A stretch of DNA of 64,000 bases from an uncultured Isoptericola sp. (GCA_947497265.1 CANMFP010000007.1:97503-161502), one strand, 5' to 3'. Counted from the first letter of the stretch, positions 8,326 through 16,900 are shown. Translations and numbers: made by a program. The notes: generated by a model not told the origin, from the sequence alone.

Positions 8326-8988
8326 TCAGCGCGCGGGTGCCAGCCGGACGGCCGCACGCGCCACGAGCAGCATCCCGACCGCCACGCCCACCCCGTGCGC
8401 GATGCGGACCCCGGGCCCAGCCCAGAACTGCGGCAGCAACAGGACGAGGCCGACGGCGAGCGGGATCCCGGCCCAGCGTGGCGATACTCCGGCACGCCAC
8501 AGCGCGACGGCGGTGAGCACGCCGGCCGCCGCGACCAGCAGCAGTCCGAGCCCGAACAGGACGACCGCCGTCGGCTGCTGACGCAGGACGTCGACCTGAT
8601 CGAGTAACGACAGGTCCGCCTCGCGCAGTGCGGCTCGGGCGATGACGCGCAGGCCGAAGGTCTCCGCACCGAAGTACAACGCCGACAGTCCGGCGCCCGC
8701 CCAGGCCGTCACGACCGCCGCGGTGGCCGCGCCCTCGGCGGACGAACGGCCGGCGTGCCGGGCCAGCAGCGCGCGGAGACCGAGCAGCGTCGGCGCCAGC
8801 AGCCCGATGCCGAGGATCCCGCAGAGGTGCGCCGCCACCCAGCGGTCGGAGGCGAACGCCTCGGCGAGCGCCGCCGTCGGCACCGTCTCGTCGGGCCAGG
8901 GGCGCAGGACGGGGAAGAGCAGGAACGCGGCGGCCGCGCCGACGGCGCCGGCCGCGGTCCAGCGCGCGGTCCGGACGACGTCGCTCAC
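8326..8988 (-). CDS. Uncharacterised six-helix membrane protein
   Basis: A 220-residue hydrophobic protein with about six membrane segments: AAGAVGAAAAFLLFPVL, then helices near HLCGILGIGLLAPTLLGLRA, AAVVTAWAGAGLSALYF, AVVLFGLGLLLVAAAGVL, WAGIPLAVGLVLLLP and VGVAVGMLLVARAAV. The GTG start overlaps the stop of the TetR gene by four bases (GTGA), showing translational coupling in the hydrolase-TetR-membrane protein unit. I do not recognise a named family. Its coupling to a TetR regulator suggests a product controlled by that regulator. Confidence 0.7.
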   Translation of the reverse strand: MSDVVRTARWTAAGAVGAAAAFLLFPVLRPWPDETVPTAALAEAFASDRWVAAHLCGILGIGLLAPTLLGLRALLARHAGRSSAEGAATAAVVTAWAGAGLSALYFGAETFGLRVIARAALREADLSLLDQVDVLRQQPTAVVLFGLGLLLVAAAGVLTAVALWRAGVSPRWAGIPLAVGLVLLLPQFWAGPGVRIAHGVGVAVGMLLVARAAVRLAPAR

Positions 8989-9581
8989 GGGGAGTCCTGG
9001 TGAGCGAGTGCGGAGATCCCGGCCACGAGCATGTCGACCAGGGCGTCGAAGCTACGGTCCACGCCCTGCGGCATCCGGAAACCGCCCCCGAGCTCGAGGG
9101 TGACGAAGCCGTGCACGGCGGACCGGGCGGCGCGGACGGCGTCGACCACGCCGTCCTCGGGCAGGTCGAAGCCGCGGAGCGTCGCCACCGCGACGGCGAC
9201 GCTCTCGGCGGCTGCCGCGCGGTGCTCGGCGTGCGCCGGGTCGTCGGGGTCCGGCCCCACCTGGGTGGCGACGTACCGTCCTGGGTGCGCGCGGGCGTAG
9301 TGACGCCAGGCGTGCGCCATGGAGCGGACGGCGTCGGGCCCTGCCGTCCCGACGGTCGCGCGGGAGGCGAGGGCGGTGAGCTCGCGGACGGCGCGGACGG
9401 AGATCTCGCGGCGCAGCTCCGCCAACGAACCGACGTGCTTGTACAGGCTCGGTGTGGCCACGCCGGCCCGCGACGCGACCTGGGCGAGCGTCAGACCGGA
9501 GAACCCGTCCGGGCCGCCGTCGTCGACCACCTCGAGGGCCAGCCCGACGACGGCCTCGCGCGACAGCCCGGCCCTAGCCAT
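8985..9581 (-). CDS. TetR-family transcriptional regulator
   Basis: A 198-residue protein starting MARAGLSREAVVGLALEVVD. The N-terminal helix-turn-helix reads LTLAQVASRAGVATPSLYKH, with a Y-K-H recognition helix at about residues 30-50. The C-terminal part (MAHAWRHYARAHPGRY and a WHG-like helix VHGFVTLELGGGF) matches the TetR/AcrR C-terminal type found with small-ligand sensors. Its ATG lies inside the 3' end of the hydrolase gene (eight-base overlap) and its stop overlaps the next start. The perfect palindrome at 10449-10465 at the head of this operon is the obvious operator candidate. Confidence 0.88.
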   Translation of the reverse strand: MARAGLSREAVVGLALEVVDDGGPDGFSGLTLAQVASRAGVATPSLYKHVGSLAELRREISVRAVRELTALASRATVGTAGPDAVRSMAHAWRHYARAHPGRYVATQVGPDPDDPAHAEHRAAAAESVAVAVATLRGFDLPEDGVVDAVRAARSAVHGFVTLELGGGFRMPQGVDRSFDALVDMLVAGISALAHQDSP

Positions 9582-10440
9582 GCCGACCACCCGCCGCGGG
9601 AAGCCCGGCGAGGAATCCGAGCACGGCCGGGACCACGACGTCGGGCGTCTGGTGCTGCGGGTAGTGCCCCGCGTCCGGGACGAGCACGCTGTGCTCCGAC
9701 GGCACACCCAGCGCCTCGCGCACCCAGGCGAGCTCGGCGGCCGGGTCGGTGAAGTCGGGGTCGAGGGCGCCGACGACGGCGAGCGCCGGTGCCTGCACCT
9801 GCGCCAGACGGCGCTCGACGACGCCGTGGTCGAGCGCCAGGGCGAGGTGCCGGAACGAGCGCAGGCGGTCGGCGTCGGACATCGCGGACCTGACCTGCGC
9901 GACGTGCTCGGTGTGCCGGGGCGAGCGCCGGCCCTTGCTGATCATCGAGTAGTAGCCGGCCCACACGGCGGCGCCCCACGGCCGGGTGAACAGCACGCGG
10001 TAGGCCGCGTGCAGCAGCCGCTGCTTGCCGGGTGAGGTGGTCTCGCGCAGGAACGGGCTGAGCAGCACGAGCCCGCGGACGAGGTCGGGCCGCTCGGCGG
10101 CCGCCCAGGTGGCGGCGGACGCCCCCATCGAGCTGCCCATCAGGACGGCGGGGCCGGCGTCGAGGTGCTCGACGAGCGCCAGCAGGTCGGAGCCTGTGGC
10201 GTCGTCGCCGTGCCGGGTGAAGGTGGTGTCCGCGTCGCCGTGGCCGCGCAGGTCGGCGACCACGACTCGCCAGCCGGCCTCCACCAGGGCCGGGGTGACG
10301 TCGTCGTACGTGGAACGCAGGTCTCCCATGCCGGGGACGGCGACGAGGAGCGGGCCGCCGCCGTCGGCGGGGGACGTGTCGGTGTAGGTGAGGCGGCCCT
10401 CGGGCCGATCGAGGTGCCGGAGTGCTCGGCTATTGTCCAT
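9574..10440 (-). CDS. Alpha/beta-hydrolase
   Basis: A 288-residue protein. Starting at the ATG at 10440 leaves the operator palindrome outside the coding region; an in-frame start 12 codons upstream would put it inside. The fold is clear: VAVPGMGDLRSTY (oxyanion loop region), VVADLRGHGDAD, the nucleophile elbow VLMGSSMGAS (catalytic Ser in G-S-S-M-G), a late acid region VVGALDPDF and the catalytic His in VPDAGHYPQHQ. A cap region lies between. It heads a three-gene coupled operon with TetR and a membrane protein. The substrate is unknown, probably a small ester or lactone. Confidence 0.87.
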   Translation of the reverse strand: MDNSRALRHLDRPEGRLTYTDTSPADGGGPLLVAVPGMGDLRSTYDDVTPALVEAGWRVVVADLRGHGDADTTFTRHGDDATGSDLLALVEHLDAGPAVLMGSSMGASAATWAAAERPDLVRGLVLLSPFLRETTSPGKQRLLHAAYRVLFTRPWGAAVWAGYYSMISKGRRSPRHTEHVAQVRSAMSDADRLRSFRHLALALDHGVVERRLAQVQAPALAVVGALDPDFTDPAAELAWVREALGVPSEHSVLVPDAGHYPQHQTPDVVVPAVLGFLAGLPAAGGRHG

Positions 10441-10448
10441 GCCCCTGA

Positions 10449-10465
10449 GGCTAATGGCATTAGCC
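10449..10465. promoter_or_regulatory. Perfect 17-bp operator palindrome of the hydrolase-TetR operon
   Basis: GGCTAATGGCATTAGCC is an exact inverted repeat of 8+1+8 bases. It begins nine bases upstream of the hydrolase ATG on the minus strand, at or near the transcription start. Its length and position fit a TetR dimer site, and the operon encodes a TetR regulator, so autorepression is the simplest reading. Confidence 0.75.
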
Positions 10466-10553
10466 AAAGAGAGCAAGAGGCGCGGCGCGTGCGATGCGCC
10501 ACGATCTCGGCGGGCCGACTACTACCCCGGCTGGCCTGCCACGACCTCGGCGG

Positions 10554-12470
10554 TCAGGCGCCTCGGGGGGTACGGAACGCGCGGTGGTCCGTGGGCTCCT
10601 CCTCGGCCCGGATCACGTGCATGACCGCGTTGATGAGGGCCAGGTGGGTGAACGCCTGCGGGAAGTTGCCGAGGTGCCGGCCGGTGTGCGGGTCGATCTC
10701 CTCGGCGTACAGGTTCAGCGAGGACGCGAAGGACAGCAGGCGCTCGCACAGGGTGCGCGCCTGCTCGATCTCACCGATCTCGCACAGCGCGCTGACGAGC
10801 CAGAACGAGCAGATGGTGAACGTGCCCTCCTCGCCCCGCAGACCGTCGTCGGTCTCCTCGGTCCGGTAGCGCAGCACCAGGCCTTCCTCGGTGAGCTCGT
10901 CGGCGATGGCCAGCACCGTGGCGCGCACACGCTCGTCGTCCGGCGGCAGGAACCGCAGGAGCGGCACCAGCAGCAGCGAGGCGTCGAGCGCGTCGTCGCC
11001 GTAGCGCTGGGTGAAGACGCCGCGCTCGTCGACACCCTTGGCGCAGATGTCGGCATGGATCTCGTCCGCGAGCTTCTGCCACTGCGCGGCGAAGTCCGGC
11101 TCGTCGTAGAGGCGGGCGAGGCGTGCACCACGGTCGAGCGCCACCCAGCACATCAGCTTGGACGACGTGAAGTGCTGCGGCTCGCCACGCACCTCCCACA
11201 TGCCGCGGTCAGGCAGGTGCCAGTGCTTGGCGGCCTGCTCGACCTGGCACTTGAGCACCGGCCACAGGGCCTCCGGGAGCTGCTCCCGGTTGCGCGTGTG
11301 CAGGTAGACCGAGTCGAGCACCGCGCCCCAGACGTCGTGCTGGCGCTGGTCGTAGGCGGCGTTGCCGATCCGCACCGGACTGGCCCCCTCGTAGCCGCTC
11401 AGGTGGGACAGCTCCGACTCGGTGAGCTCTTCCTCGCCGCCCACGCCGTACATGATCTGCAGCTCTTTGTTGTCCTGGCAAACGTCCTGGATGAACGCGA
11501 AGAAGTCGTTCGCCTCGCGGTCCAGGCCCAGGGTGTACAGCCCCCACAGAGCGAACGTCGAGTCCCGGATCCATGCGTAGCGGTAGTCCCAGTTGCGCTC
11601 GCCGCCCGGCGTCTCGGGCAGCGACGTCGTGGCCGCGGCCAGCAGAGCACCTGTCGGCGCGTAGGTCAGGCCCTTGAGGGTCAGCGCCGAGCGCTGCAGG
11701 AAGATCCGCCACGGGTGGTCGGGGAACGAGCCCTGCGTGATCCAGTCGCGCCAGAACTGCTCGGTGCGCCACATCTTCTCCAAGGCCTCGTCCCAGGTCG
11801 CGGGAGCAGGCAGCGAGGACCAGGCGAGCGCCACGAAGTGTGTCTGCCCCTCCTCGAGGCGGGTGCGGGCGTGCGCCCGCTGCCCCTCGAGCCCGAACCG
11901 GAGGTCGGAGCTGAGGCGCAGGTCCGGGTTCTTGCCGCCCATCCTGGCCACGACCGAGGAGTAGCCGTCGTCCAGGTACTCCCACTCCGGCTCCCCCCGG
12001 GCGTAGTCCGGCTTGGGGGCGCAGACCACCTCGAGGTCGACGGTGCCCGACACACACTTCACGGTGCGCAGCAGGACGTGCTCGGTGTCGTGGTCGGTGG
12101 GCGTGCGCCGGTGCGTCTGCGAGCGCTCCTCGACGTTGTGCCACGGGCCCATGACCATCGCGTCCCGCACCACCAGCCAGCCCGTCGACGTCTGCCAGGT
12201 GGTCTCGAGGATCAGGGTGCCCGGCACGTACCGGCGCGCCACCGGGACGCGGGCGCCGTGCGGCCCCACGCGGAACATGCCCGCTCCCCGGTCGAGGATC
12301 GACGAGAAGACGCTGGGCGAGTCGGGCCGGGGCAGGCACATCCACTCGATGGCGCCGCTGGGGGCGACCAGTGCGTTGGTCTCGCAGTCGGACAGGAACG
12401 CGTACTCCGCGATGGAGGGGAAGGAGCTGCGGCCGTCGGTGCGCGGCGTCGGCTGGGCATCGAGCATCAT
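10554..12470 (-). CDS. Glycoside hydrolase family 15 (trehalase/glucoamylase-like)
   Basis: A cytosolic protein of about 638 residues with the two-part GH15 layout of actinobacterial trehalases: an N-terminal beta-sandwich (FPSIAEYAFLSDCETNALV, then SGAIEWMCLPRPDSPSVF) and a C-terminal (alpha/alpha)6 barrel. Characteristic signatures are ETPGGERNWDYRYAWIRDST near residue 290, the IGNAAYDQRQHDVWGAVLD segment and the NFPQAFTHLALINA end motif. Mycobacterial relatives hydrolyse trehalose with a phosphate and Mg requirement; related proteins act on maltooligosaccharides. There is no signal peptide. The start is uncertain: two adjacent ATG codons at 12470/12467 have no good ribosome site, and a TTG lies 19 codons upstream. 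It is transcribed away from the ECF42 module. Confidence 0.88.
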   Translation of the reverse strand: MMLDAQPTPRTDGRSSFPSIAEYAFLSDCETNALVAPSGAIEWMCLPRPDSPSVFSSILDRGAGMFRVGPHGARVPVARRYVPGTLILETTWQTSTGWLVVRDAMVMGPWHNVEERSQTHRRTPTDHDTEHVLLRTVKCVSGTVDLEVVCAPKPDYARGEPEWEYLDDGYSSVVARMGGKNPDLRLSSDLRFGLEGQRAHARTRLEEGQTHFVALAWSSLPAPATWDEALEKMWRTEQFWRDWITQGSFPDHPWRIFLQRSALTLKGLTYAPTGALLAAATTSLPETPGGERNWDYRYAWIRDSTFALWGLYTLGLDREANDFFAFIQDVCQDNKELQIMYGVGGEEELTESELSHLSGYEGASPVRIGNAAYDQRQHDVWGAVLDSVYLHTRNREQLPEALWPVLKCQVEQAAKHWHLPDRGMWEVRGEPQHFTSSKLMCWVALDRGARLARLYDEPDFAAQWQKLADEIHADICAKGVDERGVFTQRYGDDALDASLLLVPLLRFLPPDDERVRATVLAIADELTEEGLVLRYRTEETDDGLRGEEGTFTICSFWLVSALCEIGEIEQARTLCERLLSFASSLNLYAEEIDPHTGRHLGNFPQAFTHLALINAVMHVIRAEEEPTDHRAFRTPRGA

Positions 12471-12554
12471 GACACCAGACTGCTCTGCCCGGGGGGCCGG
12501 ACGCCAGTCCGTGCCCCGTCGGGCCAAGAAGATTCACACACTTGTGACGTGACG

Positions 12555-12581
12555 TGTCGATCCCCGGGTTTCCCGTTCGAC
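12555..12581 (+). promoter_or_regulatory. Putative ECF42-type sigma promoter (module 1)
   Basis: A -35 element TGTCGA (12555-12560) and a -10 element CGAC (12578-12581) are separated by 17 bases. It lies ~53 bases upstream of the first DGPF gene. The published ECF42 consensus, as I recall it, is TGTCGA with CG(A/T)C. The same arrangement, including shared flanks TGTCGATCC and CCCGTTCG at identical spacing, precedes module 2 at 29960. Confidence 0.75.
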
Positions 12582-12633
12582 CTGGGGGTGAGAAGGTCCA
12601 GACGGGGCCACCACATCACGGGAGATGAGAAGA

Positions 12634-13062
12634 ATGGCCAAGTACATGCTGATCATGCGCAGCACCGACGAGGCGGAGGCGGCGTTCGCCGACTCCGGCA
12701 TCGACTTCGACGAGATGCTCGCGACCATGGGGCGTTTCAACAACGAGATGATCGAGGCCGGCGTGCTGGTGGCCGCCGAAGGGCTCGAGGAGGCCGACAA
12801 GGGCGTCGTCGTCGACTACTCCACGGACGAGCCGACCGTCACGGACGGGCCGTACGGCGAGACGAAGGAGCTGTTCAACGGCTACTGGATCCTCGACGTC
12901 CCCACCATCGACGACGCCGTCGCGTGGGCGAAGAAGGCGCCGCTGGCAGGCTCGGGCATGAAGTCCGAGATCCGCCGCATCCCCACGATCGACGAGTTCC
13001 CCGCGGACAACGAGTGGATCCAGGCGGAGCGCGCCTGGCGCGAGCGCACCGGCCAGCTCTGA
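12634..13062 (+). CDS. DGPF/YciI-family protein, copy 1 of ECF42 module 1
   Basis: A 142-residue protein starting MAKYMLIMRSTDEAEAAF with the family signature VTDGPYGETKEL and an ILDV strand, then AVAWAKKAPL and a conserved DNEWIQAE end. The fold is a dimeric ferredoxin-like alpha/beta barrel. Its role is unknown, but in actinobacteria DGPF genes are the main targets and neighbours of ECF42 sigma factors. The start at 12634 is preferred over an ATG three codons earlier because the GGGAG lies too close to the earlier one. It is 37 bases from its tandem paralogue and directly behind the putative ECF42 promoter. Confidence 0.88.
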   Translation: MAKYMLIMRSTDEAEAAFADSGIDFDEMLATMGRFNNEMIEAGVLVAAEGLEEADKGVVVDYSTDEPTVTDGPYGETKELFNGYWILDVPTIDDAVAWAKKAPLAGSGMKSEIRRIPTIDEFPADNEWIQAERAWRERTGQL

Positions 13063-13343
13063 ACCGCACCACGCCGAGAACGTCTTTCGAGGAGGAACCA
13101 TGCCGAAGTACATGCTGATCATGCGCGGGACCGACGAAGGTCAGGCTGCCTACGAGCAGACGGACTTCAACGAGGTCATCGCCGCCATGGGCCGCTACAA
13201 CGAGTCCATGATGGACGCCGGGGTGCTCTCCGCCGGTGAAGGGCTCTCCGACGCGTCCGAGGGCGCCGTCGTCGACTTCTCCACCGACACCCCGGTGGTG
13301 ACGGACGGGCCGTACGGCGAGACGAAGGAGCTGTTCAACGGCT
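12841..13343 (+). repeat. 43-bp perfect direct repeat within the tandem DGPF paralogues
   Basis: Bases 12841-12883 are identical to 13301-13343 (start ACGGACGGGCCGTACGGCGA, end TTCAACGGCT), 460 bases apart. Both encode the TDGPYGETKELFNG signature. Identity at the third codon positions over 43 bases exceeds what protein conservation requires and suggests recent duplication or gene conversion. Confidence 0.8.
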
Positions 13344-13522
13344 TCTGGATCATCGACGTCTCCACCCGCGACGAGGCGGTCGAGTGGGCCAAGCGCGCGC
13401 CGCTGAGCGGCCCGGGTACGAAGCTCGAGGTCCGCCGGGTGAACGGCGACGAGGACTTCCCGCAGGACAACGAGTGGATCCAGAAGGAGAAGGAGTGGCG
13501 CAAGGACCTCGGGACCGAGTGA
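13100..13522 (+). CDS. DGPF/YciI-family protein, copy 2 of ECF42 module 1
   Basis: A 140-residue paralogue of the preceding gene (MPKYMLIMRGTDEGQAAYEQ) with VTDGPYGETKEL, FWIIDV, AVEWAKRAPL and DNEWIQKEKEW. A strong GAGGAGG lies upstream of the ATG. Its stop overlaps the GTG start of the sigma factor by four bases (GTGA), so synthesis of the sigma factor is probably coupled to this gene. Confidence 0.88.
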   Translation: MPKYMLIMRGTDEGQAAYEQTDFNEVIAAMGRYNESMMDAGVLSAGEGLSDASEGAVVDFSTDTPVVTDGPYGETKELFNGFWIIDVSTRDEAVEWAKRAPLSGPGTKLEVRRVNGDEDFPQDNEWIQKEKEWRKDLGTE

Positions 13523-14877
13523 GCGCACCGCGCGGGGTGCCCGACGACGGCACCCCGGCTCCGGCGTCCGGTGTCGGGACCGACGGTGCCCCCGACACCG
13601 GGCGCCGTGCGCTCGAGGCGACCTGGCGCATCGAGTCCGCGCGGATCGTCGGTGCGCTGGCCCGCTACACCGGTGACCTCGCGCTGGCCGAGGACGTGGC
13701 GTCCGAGGCCGTCGCCGAGGCCCTCGTGAGCTGGCCGCGCGACGGGGTGCCCCGCGACTCGACGGCCTGGCTCCTCGCCACCGGGCGCCGTCGGGCCATC
13801 GATGCGTTCCGCCGTCGGGCCGGCCGCGACGTGCGGTACGCGGCGTTCGCCCGCGACCTGGACGAGGGCGGCGTGCACGCCGGGGCCACGCCGTCGGGCG
13901 ACGACGAGCCCGACCTGCTGTGGGACCCCGACCGCATCGAGGACGACAAGCTCACCCTGATCTTCACCTCCTGCCACCCGGTGCTGCCCAAGGAGGCGCG
14001 CGTCGCGCTGACGCTGCGGGTGGTCGGGGGACTGACGAGCGAGGAGATCGCGCGGGCCTTCCTCGTCCCCACCCCGACGATCCAGGCGCGCATCACCCGG
14101 GCGAAGAAGCAGCTCGGCGCGGCCCGGGTCCCGTTCGAGGTGCCGCCCGCGGACGAGCGGCCCGCGCGGCTCGGATCGGTGCTGAACGTGCTGTACGTGA
14201 TCTTCACGGAGGGCTCCTCGGCGTCGGGCGGTGGTGACTGGATCCGGACGGACCTCGCCCGGGAGGCGATCCGGCTGGCGCGCGTCCTGTCGCGTCTGAT
14301 GCCCGACGAGCCCGAGGCGGCCGGGCTGCTCGCCCTGCTCGAGCTGACGGCCGCCCGCTTCCCGGCACGCACCGGCCCGGACGGTGAGCCGATCCTCCTG
14401 GCCGACCAGGACCGGCGGCGGTGGGACGCCTCGGCGGTCCGGCGCGGCCGGGCCGCCCTCGCGCGTGCCGAGGCAGCCGGTCGGGGGCTGGGCCCTTACG
14501 CGCTGCAGGCGGCCATCGCCGAGCAGCACGACGTCGCGGACTCGGTGGACGGCACCAACTGGGCGCGGATCGTCCGGCTGTACGAGGCGCTCGGCCGGGT
14601 GGCGCCGTCGCCCGTGGTGGAGCTCAACCGGGCGGTGGCCGTGTCGATGGCGTCCGGGCCGGAGGCGGCGCTCGAGATCGTGGACGTGCTGGTCGGCTCC
14701 GGCGCGCTGGCCGGGTCCTACCTGCTGCCGAGCGTGCGGGGCGAGCTGCTGTCCCGGCTGGGGCGGCGTGACGAGGCCCGGCGCGAGCTCGAGACCGCGG
14801 CGCAGCGGTGCGGCAACGAGCGCGAGCGCGGCGTGCTGGAGGCCAAGGCCGCCGCCCTGGGCCCGCCGTCAGGCTGA
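13519..14877 (+). CDS. ECF42-type RNA polymerase sigma factor with C-terminal extension
   Basis: A 452-residue protein. Sigma region 2 (about residues 31-100: ARIVGALARYTGDLALAEDV, then a WLLATGRRRAIDAFRRR helix) and region 4 (about 150-200: LTSEEIARAFLVPTPTIQAR) are followed by a ~250-residue C-terminal extension with TPR-like helices and the ECF42 hallmark SPVVELNRAVAV. No anti-sigma gene is present, as expected for this group, where the C-terminal extension is needed for activity. The GTG start is fixed by its overlap with the upstream stop. It ends in a nine-base tail-to-tail overlap with the EamA gene. The signal is unknown. Confidence 0.9.
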   Translation: MSAPRGVPDDGTPAPASGVGTDGAPDTGRRALEATWRIESARIVGALARYTGDLALAEDVASEAVAEALVSWPRDGVPRDSTAWLLATGRRRAIDAFRRRAGRDVRYAAFARDLDEGGVHAGATPSGDDEPDLLWDPDRIEDDKLTLIFTSCHPVLPKEARVALTLRVVGGLTSEEIARAFLVPTPTIQARITRAKKQLGAARVPFEVPPADERPARLGSVLNVLYVIFTEGSSASGGGDWIRTDLAREAIRLARVLSRLMPDEPEAAGLLALLELTAARFPARTGPDGEPILLADQDRRRWDASAVRRGRAALARAEAAGRGLGPYALQAAIAEQHDVADSVDGTNWARIVRLYEALGRVAPSPVVELNRAVAVSMASGPEAALEIVDVLVGSGALAGSYLLPSVRGELLSRLGRRDEARRELETAAQRCGNERERGVLEAKAAALGPPSG

Positions 14878-15924
14878 GCTCGTCGCGGCGGCACGTCGGC
14901 GCCGGAGCGTCGGCAGGGTGGCCACCGCGACGCCCGCCAGGGCCAGGGCGCCACCGAGCAGCGCGGCCGGAGCGGGCACCTCCGCGAGGAGTGCCCACGA
15001 CAGCAGGACGACGACGGCCGGCACCGCGTAGGTCGTGGCGGCGGTGCGCCCGGCGCTCGCTCGCGTCAGCACGTACCCCCAGGTGCTGAACGCGATCGCC
15101 GTGGGGAAGACCCCGAGGTAGACGATGCCGAGCACGGTCGACGTCGTTGCCCCGGACACCTGGCTCACCAGGCCCGGCAGGAACGGCAGGGAGGCCACCG
15201 TGCCGGCGAGGCAGCCCAGCCAGGTCATGGTGAGGGCGTCGACACGGGGCAGCAGCCGCTTCTGGAGCGTCGCGGCGCCCGCGTACAGGACGGCGGAGAC
15301 GAGGCCCAGCACGACGCCGACGGCATCGAACCGGCCCGAGGAGGTCGTGGTGGCGATGACGACGACGCCGGCGAACGCCACGGCGATCCCGACCAGGAGC
15401 CGTCGAGGGAACCCCTCGCCCAGGAGCGCGCCGGCGAGGACGGCGACGAGCATCGGGGCGATGTTCACCAGCAGGGCGGTCGTACCGGCGTCCAGGTGCT
15501 GCTCGGCGGCGTTCAGCGTGAGGTTGTACGCGCCGAACCAGGCCACGCCCCAGACCAGGACGAGGAGCAGCACGCGTCCGCGCGGGACCGCCGTCCGCCC
15601 AGGGCCGGCCGGCACGCCGGTGGTGGCCGGCACGCTCGTGGTGGCAGCGCGGGCGCGTCGGCGGGCGCGCACGACGAGGAGCATCGCCGTCAGCGCGACG
15701 CTGCCCACGGCGACGCGGCCGAGGGTCAGGGGGCCGGGGTCGACGTCGTGGCCGACGGCGCGGATCGCGACGAAGGCCGAGGCCCAGAGCAGCACGGTGA
15801 CGGTCATGGCGGCGGCCGTCAGACGTCCGGCGCGGCGGGTCGTGGCGCTGGGTCCGGTGGCGCGAGGTGCCGTGGCGCGGGGTCCCGTGGCGGGCGCGGT
15901 CGCTGCGGTGCTGCTCGTGGTCAT
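14869..15924 (-). CDS. EamA/DMT-family transporter
   Basis: A 351-residue membrane protein of about ten helices made of two EamA repeats. A Thr/Ala/Pro-rich N terminus (MTTSSTAATAPATGPRA) precedes the first helix MTVTVLLWASAFVAI, which carries the W-A-S/AF motif of the family. The second repeat contains GLVSAVLYAGAATLQK and ends with VPAVVVLLSWALLAEVP plus a final helix and RRRR. It is divergent from a LysR regulator with only 82 bases between, a common arrangement in which the LysR protein controls the exporter of the compound it senses. The substrate is unknown. Confidence 0.87.
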   Translation of the reverse strand: MTTSSTAATAPATGPRATAPRATGPSATTRRAGRLTAAAMTVTVLLWASAFVAIRAVGHDVDPGPLTLGRVAVGSVALTAMLLVVRARRRARAATTSVPATTGVPAGPGRTAVPRGRVLLLVLVWGVAWFGAYNLTLNAAEQHLDAGTTALLVNIAPMLVAVLAGALLGEGFPRRLLVGIAVAFAGVVVIATTTSSGRFDAVGVVLGLVSAVLYAGAATLQKRLLPRVDALTMTWLGCLAGTVASLPFLPGLVSQVSGATTSTVLGIVYLGVFPTAIAFSTWGYVLTRASAGRTAATTYAVPAVVVLLSWALLAEVPAPAALLGGALALAGVAVATLPTLRRRRAAATSSA

Positions 15925-16006
15925 GTATCGATGGTGGACCGAGCGAAGGTTCAGCACCAGTCCCGATATCTATCGCATCATTCAGTACCGCTGTATTGTT
16001 TATGGC

Positions 16007-16900
16007 ATGCTGGACGTCCACCGCCTGCGCATCTTCCGCTCCGTCGTGGCGAGCGGCTCCGTGGCCGCGGCCGCCGCCAACCTCGGCTACACGCCGTCGG
16101 CCGTGAGCCAGCACGTCTCCGCCCTGCAGCGCGAGACCGGCCTGCAGCTCGTCGCCCGGCACGGCCGCGGCGTGCGGCCCACCGCGGCCGGCGAGGCGCT
16201 CGCGGCCCAGGCCGACGGGGTCCTCGCGCGGCTCGGCGAGGCCGAGTCGTTCATCGCCGACCTCCGCTCGGGCCGCACCGGACGGCTCTCCATCGCGTAC
16301 TTCGCCTCCGTCGGGGCGGCCTGGCTGCCGCGCGTGGTCAGCACGCTCACCGACAGGTTCCCCGGGCTGCGCCTCGAGCTCGAGCTGCGCGAGGACGTGC
16401 CGACCGACGCTGCGCAGCGCGCCGATCTCCAGGTCGCCGTCGCCCGGCGCGGGTACGAGCCCGGCCAGGGCTTCACGGCGCACCACCTGCTCGACGACCC
16501 GTACGTCGCCGTCCTGCCGGTGGACCACCCGTTCGCCGGCCGCGACGAGGTCGAGCTGGCCGAGCTCGCCGACGACGCCTGGATCGACAACGACTTCGCC
16601 CGCGGCTGGTGCCGCCGCAACCTCCTCGAGGCCTGCCGTGCGGCCGGGTTCAGCCCGGCGTTCCGCGTCGAGGCGCACGACTACCCGACCGCGCTGGCCT
16701 TCGTCGCGGCCGGGATCGGTATCACCGTGCTCCCCGAGCTCGGCGCCGTGCACCTGCCACCGGGGACGATCGGCGTCCCCGCCGTGCGTCCCACGCCCTC
16801 GCGGACCATCTACGCGGTGGTGCAGGACGCCGTCGCCCACACGCCGCCGGTCCGCGCCGCGGTGGACGTGCTGCGCGAGGTGGCCGGCGACCCCGCGTAG
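16007..16900 (+). CDS. LysR-family transcriptional regulator
   Basis: A 297-residue protein with an N-terminal winged helix (MLDVHRLRIFRSVVASGSVA, then LGYTPSAVSQHVSALQRETG) and a C-terminal periplasmic-binding-protein-like effector domain (RLSIAYFASVGAAWLPRVVS, then GIGITVLPELGAV). The ATG has no ribosome site; it sits a few bases after an AT-rich patch (TATTGTTTATGGC), suggesting a leaderless or near-leaderless message. It is transcribed divergently from the EamA exporter, which is the likely target. The intergenic region contains a repeated TTCAGYACC (at 15950 and 15981), possible half-sites. Confidence 0.9.
   Translation: MLDVHRLRIFRSVVASGSVAAAAANLGYTPSAVSQHVSALQRETGLQLVARHGRGVRPTAAGEALAAQADGVLARLGEAESFIADLRSGRTGRLSIAYFASVGAAWLPRVVSTLTDRFPGLRLELELREDVPTDAAQRADLQVAVARRGYEPGQGFTAHHLLDDPYVAVLPVDHPFAGRDEVELAELADDAWIDNDFARGWCRRNLLEACRAAGFSPAFRVEAHDYPTALAFVAAGIGITVLPELGAVHLPPGTIGVPAVRPTPSRTIYAVVQDAVAHTPPVRAAVDVLREVAGDPA

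Noticed and set aside
10494..13118. Long + strand frame opposite the GH15 gene
   Set aside because: Antisense shadow with no recognisable domain; GH15 motifs are unmistakable on the other strand.
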